The notes: generated from the sequence alone by a model not told the origin. A stretch of DNA of 7,566 nt from Actinomycetales bacterium (GCA_030149025.1 JASBSH010000120.1:1-7566), one strand, 5' to 3'. Shown: positions 1 through 7,566, counted from the stretch's first letter. Numbers and translations: made by a program.

Positions 1-364
1 GAAGGTCGAACGCCGTGCCGGGGACTGGGCGGCTGCCGCTGTGGGCGCGTATGTCGTTCTGGGGGACGGCGCCACGCAGGCGGGCGCGTCGGCTTCCGGT
101 CCCGGGGCGGGCGGCGTCACGGACGCCGGGATCGGCCTGACCGCCGTTGGGGCGGGGCACTTCTGCGCGCCCGATGCGGAGGAGTACCTGATCGGGAAGC
201 CACCGACCGACGAGCACCTGGCGGAGGCCGCTCGGCTCGCCGCGGAAGGCACCTCGCCCAACGCGGACCAGCGGGGTCCCGCCGACTACAAGCGTCACCT
301 CGCCGAGGAGCTCACGCTTCGCGCTCTGCGGCGGTCCGTGGCACGCGCCCAGGGAAGGATCTGA
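1..364 (+). CDS. coxM: Aerobic CO dehydrogenase medium (FAD-binding) subunit CoxM, C-terminal part
   Basis: This is the 3' end of a gene that begins upstream; the frame opens at position 2 and gives the last 120 residues before TGA at 362-364. The visible piece is the C-terminal domain of the molybdenum hydroxylase FAD subunit (CO_deh_flav_C type). It opens with a KVERRAGDWAAAAVG segment, followed by a Gly/Ala-rich stretch, and ends with DQRGPADYKRHLAEEL, the DxRG-x2-YKR-xL signature seen near the end of CoxM proteins. The FAD-binding N-terminal domain lies outside the window. CoxM takes electrons from the CoxS [2Fe-2S] clusters and passes them to quinone or the respiratory chain at the inner face of the membrane. 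Only 1 nt separates its stop from coxS, which fits an M-S-L operon. The family call is secure because of the coxS and coxL neighbours; GTG at 41 is an internal codon, not a start. Confidence 0.93.
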   Translation, partial: KVERRAGDWAAAAVGAYVVLGDGATQAGASASGPGAGGVTDAGIGLTAVGAGHFCAPDAEEYLIGKPPTDEHLAEAARLAAEGTSPNADQRGPADYKRHLAEELTLRALRRSVARAQGRI

Positions 365-365
365 C

Positions 366-922
<557 letters not shown>

Positions 923-926
<4 letters not shown>

Positions 927-3361
927 CCACCACAGCGAGCCCGGCCGAGTCCACCGGCGCGCAGGGCGCACCCGGGACGACCGCCCAGCGCATGAGCCCG
1001 GGCGGCAACCCGATGGGTTTCGGCCGCATGCTCCGCAAGGAGGACGCGCGGTTCCTGCGCGGTCAGGGGCACTACCTCGACGACATCACGATGCCCGGCA
1101 TGCTCCACGCCGCGATCTTGCGAAGTCCGTTCGCGCACGCGCGGATCCGTTCGATCGACACCTCCGAGGCGGAGGCGCACCCCAATGTCCGGGCGGTGAT
1201 CACCGGCGCGACGCTCGAGGGCCTCAAGCTGGCGTGGATGCCGACGCTGTCGATGGACGTGCAGGCGGTGCTGGCGACGGACAAGGTGCGCTTCCAGGGC
1301 CAGGAGGTCGCCTTCGTCGTCGCTGACGACAAGTACGCCGCACGTGACGCGCTCGAGCTCATCGACGTCGACTACGAGGAGCTGCCTCCGGTCGTCGACG
1401 CCCGCCGCGCCCTGGACCCGGACGCACCGGTGATCCGGGACGACATCGAGGGCAAGACGGACAACCACATCTTCGACTGGGAGGCAGGCGATTCCGTTCT
1501 CACTGACCAAGTCTTCGCCGCCGCCGACGTGGTCGTCACCCAGGACCTGCTCTACCCGCGGGTGCACCCCGCTCCGATGGAGACCTGCGGGTCGATCGCG
1601 AGCATGGACAAGGTCACCGGCAAGCTGACCGTCTACTCGACGACGCAGGCGCCCCACGCGCACCGCACTGTCTACGCGCTGGTCGCGGGCATCCCGGAGC
1701 ACAAGATCCAGATCATCAGCCCGGACATCGGGGGCGGGTTCGGCGGCAAGGTCGGCATCTACCCCGGGTACGTGCTCGCCGTCGTCGGCTCGATCGTCAC
1801 CGGCAAGCCGGTGAAGTGGGTCGAGGACCGCAGCGAGAACCTCATGTCGACGGCGTTCGCCCGCGACTACCACATGAAGGGGGAGATCGCGGCCACTCGC
1901 GACGGCAAGATCACCGGACTTCGGGTGGATGTGCTCGCCGACCACGGTGCCTTCAACGGCACCGCCCAGCCGACGAAGTTCCCGGCCGGGTTCTTCCACA
2001 TCTTCACCGGCAGCTACGACCTGCAGGCCGCGCACTGCAAGGTGACGGGCGTCTACACGAACAAGGCACCCGGGGGTGTCGCCTACGCCTGCTCGTTCCG
2101 CGTCACCGAGGCGGTCTACCTGGTCGAGCGCATGGTGGACCTGCTGGCCGGCGAGCTCGGCATGGACCCCGCCGAGCTGCGGATGAAGAACCTGATCCGG
2201 CCGGAACAGTTCCCGTACACGACCAAGACCGGTTGGGAGTACGACTCCGGCGACTATCCACGGGCGTTGCAGAAGGCGATGGAGATCGCCGGCTACGACG
2301 AGCTGCGCCGCGAACAGGCCGAGAAACGCGAACGCGGCGAGTACATGGGCATCGGCCTCAGCTTCTTCACCGAAGGAGTGGGCGCGGGGCCGCGCAAGCA
2401 CATGGACATCCTCGGCCTCGGGATGGCCGACGGCTGCGAGCTGCGGGTGCACCCCACCGGCAAGGCGCAGCTTCGGCTGTCTGTGCAGACCCAGGGGCAG
2501 GGGCACGAGACCACGTTCGCGCAGATCGTTGCCCACGAGGTCGGCATCCCGCCGGAGGACATCGAGGTCATCCACGGTGACACCGACAACACGCCGTTCG
2601 GTCTGGGCACGTACGGTTCTCGCTCGACACCGGTGTCGGGGGCGGCGGCCGCCGTGGTGTCCAGGCGCGTCCGTGACAAGGCTCGGCTGATCGCCGCGGC
2701 CGCCCTCGAGTGCAGCCCGGACGACCTGGAGTGGGAGCAGGGCCGCTGGCAGGTGAAGGGCGACCCGGAGAAGGGCAAGACGATCGCCGAGATCGCCATG
2801 CTCAGCCACGGCAACCTCGAGCTGCCGGAAGGGGTCGAGGGCCACCTCGACGCCAGCGTCGTCTACGACCCGCCGAACCTGACCTACCCGTTCGGCGCGT
2901 ACATCTGCGTCGTCGATGTCGATCCCGGCACCGGGCAGGTCAAGGTGCGCCGGTTCATCGCCCTCGACGACTGCGGGCCGCGGATCAACCCGATGATCGT
3001 GGAGGGGCAGGTCCACGGCGGTCTCGCGGACGGGGTCGGCATGGCGCTGATGCAGGCCATCGCCTTCGACCCGGACGGTAACAACCTCGGCGGCTCCTTC
3101 ATGGACTACCTGCTGCCCACCGCCCTCGAGTGCCCGAGCTGGGAGACCGGTGAGACCGTCACGCCCTCGCCGCATCATCCCCTGGGCGTCAAGGGCGTCG
3201 GCGAGTCGGCGACCGTCGGCTCCCCGCCGGCGGTGGTCAACGCGGTGATGGACGCGCTGGCGCCCTTCGGGGTCAAGCACGCCGATATGCCGCTGACGCC
3301 GGCGCAGGTGTGGCGGGCGATCCAGGGCCGGCCGATGCGCACGGACCTGGCGGTGACGTGA
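923..3361 (+). CDS. coxL: Aerobic (Mo-Cu) CO dehydrogenase large catalytic subunit CoxL, form I
   Basis: The product is an 812-residue molybdopterin-binding catalytic subunit that oxidises CO with water to CO2, two protons and two electrons. Length matches form I CoxL (about 800-810 residues). The decisive motif is AYACSFR at residues 387-393; Cys390 matches the Cu-binding Cys388 of Oligotropha carboxidovorans CoxL. Other active-site matches are Gln242 in STTQAPH (Gln240 there), GGGFGGK at 270-276 and QGQGHE at 524-529 for the Mo-pterin site, and Glu761 in KGVGESATVG (catalytic Glu763 there). Form II enzymes carry an AYRGAGR loop instead, so xanthine dehydrogenase-like or form II functions are unlikely. 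The start ATG overlaps the coxS stop by 4 nt and has GGAAGGGG at 907-914 as ribosome binding site. The stop overlaps the GTG start of the next gene. Cofactor insertion should depend on the downstream maturation genes. Confidence 0.97.
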
Positions 3362-4290
3362 GCCGCCTCGCGGTTCAGCAGCGCACCGCTCAGCTGCGCT
3401 CGGAGCGGGTGCCCTTCGTGCACGCCGAGGTGGTGCGCGCCGAGAAGCCGACGTCCGCCAAACCCGGTGACGAGGCAGTGGTGTTCGCCGACGGGACCAT
3501 CGAGGGTTTCGTCGGCGGCACCTGCGCCGAGTCCACCGTGCGGGCCCAGGCGCTTGCCCTGCTCGACTCCGGCGAGACGCTGCTGCTGCGCATCACGCCG
3601 GAGCCGAAAGGCTTCCAGCCGCGCCCCGGGGCCCTCACCGTGGTCAACCACTGCCTGTCCGGCGGCACGCTCGAGATCTTCCTCGAACCGGTGATCCCCG
3701 CGCCGGTGCTCGTCGTCCACGGGGACAGCCCGATCGCTGTCGCCCTGCGCGACCTCGCCCGTCCCCTCGGGTACGTGCTCCAGGAGCTGCAGACAGATCA
3801 CCCGGACGACGACACGCATGCCGCGCTGTCGGGCGCGGCCGCCGTCGTGGTCGCGTCACACGGGAGGGACGAGGAACCGCTGCTGACGGCGGCGCTGCGT
3901 GCCGGCGTCCGGTATGTGGGTCTGGTGGCGAGCCGGAAGCGGGGTGCGGCGGTTCTCGCGTCTCTGGACGTCGACGAAGCGGCGCGGGCCCGGGTTCGGA
4001 CGCCGGCGGGCCTCGACATCGGAGCCCGGACGCCGGAGGAGGTGGCGCTGTCGATCCTCGCCGAGATCGTCGCGGACAGAAGGCGTCTGTCGGGCAACGT
4101 GGCCGCGCCGGAGCATGCACAACCCACCGAGGAGCCGGCGGTGCAGAACGCCACCGACCCGGTCTGCGGCATGTCCGTTGCGGCCGTCGACGCCTTGCTT
4201 CACCTGGACCACGAGGGCGAGCGGTACTGGTTCTGCGGCACCGGTTGCCTGCGAGCGTTCGCCGCCGACCCGGACGCCTACACGACGTGA
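3358..4290 (+). CDS. XdhC/CoxF-family Mo-cofactor maturation protein with C-terminal YHS domain
   Basis: The product has 310 residues when started at GTG 3358, which overlaps the coxL stop (GTGA); an earlier in-frame GTG at 3310 lies inside coxL and is less likely. Residues about 12-75 form the XdhC_CoxI N-terminal domain, ending in ADGTIEGFVGGTCAEST with Cys56 at the conserved position. Residues about 115-245 form the Rossmann-like XdhC_C domain (VLVVHGDSPIA at 117-127, YVGLVASRKR at 186-195, TPAGLDIGARTPEE at 215-228). A linker leads to a YHS domain at about 264-310, with DPVCGM (Cys270) and FCGTGC (Cys293, Cys297). XdhC proteins bind Mo cofactor and help its sulfuration before insertion into the apoenzyme; YHS domains are usually linked to metal or thiol chemistry. 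I infer a role in making the Mo-S-Cu centre. It could be called CoxF or CoxI; the sequence alone does not separate the two, so I leave the symbol empty. Confidence 0.88.
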   Translation: MSRLAVQQRTAQLRSERVPFVHAEVVRAEKPTSAKPGDEAVVFADGTIEGFVGGTCAESTVRAQALALLDSGETLLLRITPEPKGFQPRPGALTVVNHCLSGGTLEIFLEPVIPAPVLVVHGDSPIAVALRDLARPLGYVLQELQTDHPDDDTHAALSGAAAVVVASHGRDEEPLLTAALRAGVRYVGLVASRKRGAAVLASLDVDEAARARVRTPAGLDIGARTPEEVALSILAEIVADRRRLSGNVAAPEHAQPTEEPAVQNATDPVCGMSVAAVDALLHLDHEGERYWFCGTGCLRAFAADPDAYTT

Positions 4291-5174
4291 GCGACGTCGA
4301 GAAGGTGGTGGCCGACGTCCCCGGCCTGGTGCGCGCTCTGGGGGACGTCGGATACCTGGCTGATCGGGGGCTTGCGACGGCGTTGTTCTGTGCCGTCCGG
4401 CTGCCGCAGCCGCTGCTGCTGGAGGGGGAGGCGGGCGTCGGGAAGACGGAGGCCGCGAAGGCGCTCTCGGCAGTGCTCGGCACGCCTCTGTTCAGGCTGC
4501 AGTGCTACGAAGGGATCGACGCGTCAGAAGCGTTGTACGAGTGGAACTATCCGCGACAGCTGCTCGCGATCAGGGTCGCCGAGGCACGCGAGGAGACGGT
4601 CGCGGAGGAGGACCTGTTCGGACCCGACTACCTGGTGGCGCGGCCGCTGCTGCGAGCCGTGGAGCATCCCGGGCCGATGCCGGCGGTGCTGCTGGTCGAC
4701 GAGGTGGACCGCGCCGACGAGGAGTTCGAGGCGTTCCTGTTCGAGCTGCTGGCCGAGTCGGCGATCACTATTCCGGAGATCGGGACGGTGCGGGCGACGG
4801 TGCCTCCGGTCGTGGTGCTGACGTCCAACCGCACCAGGGACCTGCACGACGCCCTGAAGAGACGCTGCCTGTACCACTGGATCGACTATCCGGATGTCGA
4901 CCGGGCCACTGCGATCGTGCGACGGCGTGTGCCGGAGGCGACGGAACCACTTGTCTCTGAGGCGGTTTCGGGGGTTGCGCGGCTGCGTTCGTTGGATCTG
5001 CAGAAGCCGCCCGGTGTTGCGGAGGCCATCGACTGGGTGCGGGCGATGCAGGTACTGGGCGCCAAGGGGCTGGACATCGACGTCGCCGAGTCCACGCTCG
5101 GGTCGGTGCTCAAGTACCGCGAGGACACTGACGTCGTCGTCGAGCGCGGGCTCGACTGGGTCGTCGGCGGGTAG
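4287..5174 (+). CDS. coxD: MoxR-type AAA+ ATPase CoxD, CO dehydrogenase cofactor maturation
   Basis: The product has 295 residues when started at GTG 4287, which overlaps the previous stop (GTGA); an upstream in-frame ATG at 4245 lies inside the YHS coding region and is less likely. It is a complete AAA+ module: Walker A GEAGVGKT at 47-54, Walker B LLVDE at 135-139 continuing into VDRAD, sensor 1 around TSNRTRD with Asn181, and a basic KRRC segment typical of the MoxR arginine-finger region. A C-terminal lid follows to about residue 290. In O. carboxidovorans CoxD is a membrane-associated ATPase chaperone needed to sulfurate and complete the [CuSMoO2] cluster. MoxR ATPases commonly pair with a VWA protein, and the next gene encodes one, which supports the CoxD-CoxE assignment over a general MoxR. 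No transmembrane segment is evident. Confidence 0.93.
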   Translation: MSDVEKVVADVPGLVRALGDVGYLADRGLATALFCAVRLPQPLLLEGEAGVGKTEAAKALSAVLGTPLFRLQCYEGIDASEALYEWNYPRQLLAIRVAEAREETVAEEDLFGPDYLVARPLLRAVEHPGPMPAVLLVDEVDRADEEFEAFLFELLAESAITIPEIGTVRATVPPVVVLTSNRTRDLHDALKRRCLYHWIDYPDVDRATAIVRRRVPEATEPLVSEAVSGVARLRSLDLQKPPGVAEAIDWVRAMQVLGAKGLDIDVAESTLGSVLKYREDTDVVVERGLDWVVGG

Positions 5175-5199
5175 CGATTTGGTTCGGATTCGCTGACTC

Positions 5200-6405
5200 G
5201 TGGACGCCGTCACGCAGGTCGATCTCGCAGGCGTGGCCGCACGCTTCGGTGCGGTCCTGCACGACGCGGGGGTGGCGGTGACTCCGGAACGTTCGGCCAG
5301 GTTCGCGTCAGCGGTGCTGCTCGCCCGGCCGGGATCGGTGGAGGACCTGTACTGGCTGGCGCGAGTGACGTTGGTGGATGACGTCGACCAGTTGGCCGCC
5401 TTCGACGCGGCGTTCGCGCAGGTCTTCCGCGGGCTGGTGGACATGGCCGAGTTCCGGGGTGAGCAGGGCGCCCCTCCGGTCACGTCGGTACCGCCGCCGG
5501 AGCTGCGCCCGGGGCCTGATCGACGTGCGGCGGGGCCACGCGGGGCGTCGACTCCCGCTGATGTGCCGTTGCCGGCGCTGACCGGTGTGCCGTCCGGGGC
5601 GGCGGCGGAGCACAGCGAGACGGTTGTGGCGGCGGCGAGCAGCGAGGAGCGGTTGCGGCGCAAGGACTTCGCCGCGTGCTCGCCCGAGGAGCTGGAGCTG
5701 CTGCGCCACCTGGTGTCGCAGGTGCGGTTGGCTGCACCACCCCGGTTGGGCCGGCGGACGTCGTCACGACGGTCGGGTCGGCGCCTGGACCTTCGGCGCA
5801 CGCTTCGGATGGCTCGCCGAACCGGTGGTGACCCGGTACGGCGTCGCTACCGGGTCCGGGTGGAGCGGCCACGGCGGGTCGTGCTGCTCGCGGACGTGTC
5901 CGGCTCGATGGAGGCGTACTCGAGGGTGTACCTGCACCTGCTGCACGGCGCCGTCCGGGGAGCCGGTGCGGAGGCGTTCGTGTTCGCGACCCGGTTGACC
6001 CGGCTGACCCGTGCCCTGGCGCAGGGGTCGCCGGACGTCGCCCTGTCGGATGCCATGGCCAAGGCCCCGGACTGGTCGGGTGGGACGCGGATCGGTCTGG
6101 CGCTCAAGCGGTTCAACGACGAGTACGGGCGACGGGGGCTCGCTCGCGGGGCGGTTGTCGTGATCGTCTCGGACGGCTGGGAGCGTGACGACCCGGCGCT
6201 GCTGGGGGAGCAGATGGCTCGGCTGTCCCGGTTGGCGCACCGGATCGTGTGGGTCAACCCGCGCAAGGCCGCGGAGGACTTCCAGCCGTTGGCCGGTGGG
6301 ATGGCTGCCGCCCTGCCGTACGTGGACCAGTTCGTCTCCGGCCACAGCCTCAATGCCCTCGACGACGTGATCGCAGCAATGAGGGATGAAGTGTCAAAGC
6401 GGTAA
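5200..6405 (+). CDS. coxE: VWA-domain protein CoxE, partner of CoxD in CO dehydrogenase maturation
   Basis: The product has 401 residues when started at GTG 5200, 25 nt after coxD. No convincing Shine-Dalgarno precedes it, so expression may rely on readthrough or reinitiation. The N-terminal half (about 1-95) is a helical CoxE-type region, followed by a Pro/Ala-rich stretch and a strongly basic segment at about 180-222 (GRRTSSRRSGRR and neighbours). The C-terminal VWA domain (about 225-395) has a full metal-ion-dependent adhesion site: DVSGSM with Asp232, Ser234 and Ser236, Thr296 in SGGTRIG, and Asp325 in IVSDGW. CoxE proteins work with the CoxD ATPase, and genetic work in O. carboxidovorans links CoxE and CoxF to copper insertion into the Mo-S site. 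VWA proteins next to MoxR ATPases are also found outside cox operons, but this one directly follows coxMSL and coxD. It ends at TAA 6403-6405 and is the last recognisable gene of the operon. Confidence 0.92.
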   Translation: MDAVTQVDLAGVAARFGAVLHDAGVAVTPERSARFASAVLLARPGSVEDLYWLARVTLVDDVDQLAAFDAAFAQVFRGLVDMAEFRGEQGAPPVTSVPPPELRPGPDRRAAGPRGASTPADVPLPALTGVPSGAAAEHSETVVAAASSEERLRRKDFAACSPEELELLRHLVSQVRLAAPPRLGRRTSSRRSGRRLDLRRTLRMARRTGGDPVRRRYRVRVERPRRVVLLADVSGSMEAYSRVYLHLLHGAVRGAGAEAFVFATRLTRLTRALAQGSPDVALSDAMAKAPDWSGGTRIGLALKRFNDEYGRRGLARGAVVVIVSDGWERDDPALLGEQMARLSRLAHRIVWVNPRKAAEDFQPLAGGMAAALPYVDQFVSGHSLNALDDVIAAMRDEVSKR

Positions 6406-6406
6406 T

Positions 6407-6419
6407 GGCTTCCGGAGCC
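6407..6419 (+). terminator. Weak hairpin just after coxE, possible terminator element
   Basis: Just after the coxE stop, GGCTTCCGGAGCC can fold with four Watson-Crick pairs (GGCT with AGCC), one G-T pair and a three-base loop. An overlapping ATGGC/GCCAT pairing (6405-6423) competes with it. No T-tract follows, so this is not a canonical intrinsic terminator. Some termination is expected here because the next gene has its own promoter, but the sequence evidence is thin and Rho-dependent termination is equally possible. Confidence 0.2.
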
Positions 6420-6556
6420 GCCATCGTCCCGGGTGTCTGGACGCGGGCGTCACGCGGACGAGGCGATCTTCCCGGTGTCCCGTCGCCATGGTCCGTTGGG
6501 TCGCTCCATCGACATCGTGCGCTGTTCTCCACAGCTCGGACCCCGTTCGCCGTGCG

Positions 6557-6579
6557 TTGTCGGTGGCGTCCGCTAGGCT
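6557..6579 (+). promoter_or_regulatory. RecA-NDp/PafBC-type DNA-damage promoter
   Basis: TTGTCGGTG at 6557-6565, an 8-nt spacer (6566-6573) and TAGGCT at 6574-6579 match the mycobacterial RecA-independent DNA-damage promoter TTGTCRGTG-N8-TANNNT at every defined position. In mycobacteria this element is used by the WYL-domain activator PafBC, which turns on repair genes without LexA cleavage; the unusual short spacing takes the place of a normal -35/-10 arrangement. TAGGCT is the -10 hexamer, placing the transcription start near 6585-6587 and leaving a 5' leader of about 33 nt before the DUF222 gene. No ordinary -35 hexamer is seen 16-18 nt upstream of TAGGCT, which supports an activator-dependent promoter. 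Whether this host encodes PafBC cannot be seen here. Confidence 0.85.
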
Positions 6580-6595
6580 TCGAACAGCAGTTCGA
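6580..6595 (+). promoter_or_regulatory. LexA operator (SOS box) upstream of the DUF222 gene
   Basis: TCGAAC-AGCA-GTTCGA is a perfect 6-4-6 palindrome equal to the actinobacterial SOS box consensus TCGAAC-N4-GTTCGA. It begins on the base right after the -10 hexamer and covers the predicted transcription start, so LexA bound here should block the promoter until RecA-driven LexA self-cleavage. The half-sites are identical inverted repeats, and the site lies 23 nt upstream of the GTG start. Only the DUF222 gene lies downstream of it in the + direction within the window. Confidence 0.88.
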
Positions 6596-6604
6596 CAGTG
6601 CATG

Positions 6605-6611
6605 AAGGGAG
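6605..6611 (+). promoter_or_regulatory. Ribosome binding site deciding the DUF222 start
   Basis: AAGGGAG lies 7 nt before GTG 6619, a normal spacing. It argues against two alternatives: the in-frame GTG at 6598, which has no Shine-Dalgarno and sits next to the LexA box, and the in-frame ATG at 6679, which has no close purine-rich site. Confidence 0.7.
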
Positions 6612-6618
6612 TGTCTCG

Positions 6619-7566
6619 GTGACCACCACAACCAAGCCGCGGCCGGCCGAGCCGCCAGGACAGCCGCCCGGGTTCGCCATGGCACCGCCGAATCCGGAGC
6701 TGCCTGATGAGTGGCCGGTGTGGATGCTGCCCGACCCGGATGACCTGCTGGAGCCGGGCGCCCCGCCGGACGTGGAGCCGGACGCCGCCTTGTTGGCGCG
6801 GTGGGCGCAGTTCGAGGACCTGGTCGCCGACGGCAGCATCGAGCTGGAGCCGGCCGAGGCGTGGCTGGCCGCACCGGCCGCCGCCCGCACCAGCCATGGG
6901 GACCTGCTGGCGGTGCTGGCGTCAGATGCTCCGCGACCCGTGGTCTCGGAGGTGCTGGCCCGGTTGTCCGAGGCGACGGTGTCCGAGGCGCAGCGGATCG
7001 ACCGGATCAAGGCCCTGGCGCAGGTGATCAACAACGCCCACGGGCAGCTGATGTCCCAGATCGCCGCCCTGCACGCCACCCGGGACGACCAACCGACCTA
7101 CACCGAGCAGGACGAGATCGCCTACGCCGAGTTCCTGTCCGTGGAGCTCGGCCTGGCGCTGCGGATCGGCCCGAAGACCGCCTCGAACCTGGTCGACGAC
7201 GCGCTCACGCTGACCAAGCACCTGAAGGCCACCCACGGCGAGCTGCTCGCCGGGCGGATCGACCTGCCCACCGCCCGGGCCATCATCGACGGCACCATCG
7301 GTTTGAGCGACGACGCCCGCGAGCAGGTCGAGCTGATCTGCCTGACCCGCACCGGCACGCCGGGCGGCACTCCCGCCGGCATCCGCCGCCTGGCCAAACG
7401 GGAGGCGATCAAGGCCGACCCCGACGCGACCAAGGCCCGCGAACAGATCGCCAAGGAGTCGATCGGCGCGTCCAAACCCGAGGCCGAGGACGGCGTCGGC
7501 GACCTGATCCTCACCCTCGCCGTCAAGGACCGCGCCGCGGTCTGGACGTCCCTGCAAGACCACGCC
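6619..7566 (+). CDS. DUF222 (13E12 repeat family) protein, probable HNH endonuclease, 3' part outside window
   Basis: An open frame runs from GTG 6619 to the window end without a stop, giving 316 residues. Residues 1-60 are Pro-rich and probably disordered. From about residue 60 the protein is helical and matches the DUF222 pattern of actinobacterial '13E12 repeat' proteins: an AEFLSVELGLALRIGPKTASNL-type segment at about 171-192, then LAGRIDLPTARAIIDG at about 213-228, followed by a region rich in Lys, Glu and Ala. These proteins usually end with an HNH nuclease domain, which would lie beyond the window, so nuclease activity is inferred. The family is often multicopy in actinobacterial genomes and its cellular role is poorly known. 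The start is set by the AAGGGAG site and not by ATG 6679. The upstream LexA box and RecA-NDp element imply DNA-damage induction, separate from the cox operon. Confidence 0.88.
   Translation, partial: MTTTTKPRPAEPPGQPPGFAMAPPNPELPDEWPVWMLPDPDDLLEPGAPPDVEPDAALLARWAQFEDLVADGSIELEPAEAWLAAPAAARTSHGDLLAVLASDAPRPVVSEVLARLSEATVSEAQRIDRIKALAQVINNAHGQLMSQIAALHATRDDQPTYTEQDEIAYAEFLSVELGLALRIGPKTASNLVDDALTLTKHLKATHGELLAGRIDLPTARAIIDGTIGLSDDAREQVELICLTRTGTPGGTPAGIRRLAKREAIKADPDATKAREQIAKESIGASKPEAEDGVGDLILTLAVKDRAAVWTSLQDHA

Noticed and set aside
4524..5801. A 425-codon open frame on the - strand opposite coxD and coxE
   Set aside because: It spans two well-supported + strand genes, is low-complexity (Arg/Ser/Pro) and shows no family motif.
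6434..6451. Short GACGC/GCGTC inverted repeat in the coxE-DUF222 gap
   Set aside because: The stem is at most 5 bp with a tiny loop and no T-tract. Such repeats are expected by chance at this GC content, so it was not called a terminator or operator.
6525..6533. TTCTCCACA, resembling a DnaA box
   Set aside because: It is a single near match with no cluster, no AT-rich stretch and no replication gene nearby, so chance is the simplest reading.
6405..6605. A 66-codon open frame starting with TAATG overlap on the coxE stop
   Set aside because: The overlap looks like translational coupling, but the product is Arg/Pro-rich with no recognisable motif, it has no ribosome binding site of its own, and it runs through the DNA-damage promoter and LexA box of the next gene. 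It is most likely a chance frame in GC-rich DNA.

Overview
The window is very GC-rich DNA of actinobacterial character. Several genes use GTG starts, adjacent genes overlap by ATGA or GTGA, the last gene is of the DUF222/HNH (mycobacterial '13E12') type, and its control region carries actinobacterial DNA-damage motifs. Pseudonocardiales, Geodermatophilales or a related order are plausible, but the sequence alone does not fix the genus.

Positions 1-6405 hold most of an aerobic (Mo-Cu) carbon monoxide dehydrogenase operon, all on the + strand: the end of coxM (FAD subunit), coxS (two [2Fe-2S] clusters), coxL (Mo-Cu catalytic subunit), an XdhC/CoxF-like maturation factor with a C-terminal YHS domain, coxD (MoxR-type AAA+ ATPase) and coxE (VWA protein). 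CoxL carries the form I active-site loop AYACSFR with Cys390, so this should be a true CO dehydrogenase and not a form II homologue. CoxL oxidises CO, electrons pass through the CoxS clusters to FAD in CoxM and on to the respiratory chain, and the XdhC-YHS protein, CoxD and CoxE are expected to build the Mo-S-Cu centre. Genes are spaced by 1 nt, three 4-nt overlaps, then 25 nt, so this reads as one translationally coupled transcript. Its promoter and first gene(s) lie upstream of the window.

Positions 6406-6618 are a 213-nt intergenic region. The first 150 nt hold only a weak hairpin. The last 60 nt are the most striking part: a perfect match to the mycobacterial RecA-independent DNA-damage promoter (RecA-NDp, the PafBC-dependent element; TTGTCGGTG, 8 nt, TAGGCT) directly abuts a perfect LexA/SOS box (TCGAAC-AGCA-GTTCGA). 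A Shine-Dalgarno and a GTG start follow.

Positions 6619-7566 hold the N-terminal 316 residues of a DUF222-family protein, open at the window end. Its promoter suggests dual DNA-damage induction, unrelated to CO oxidation.
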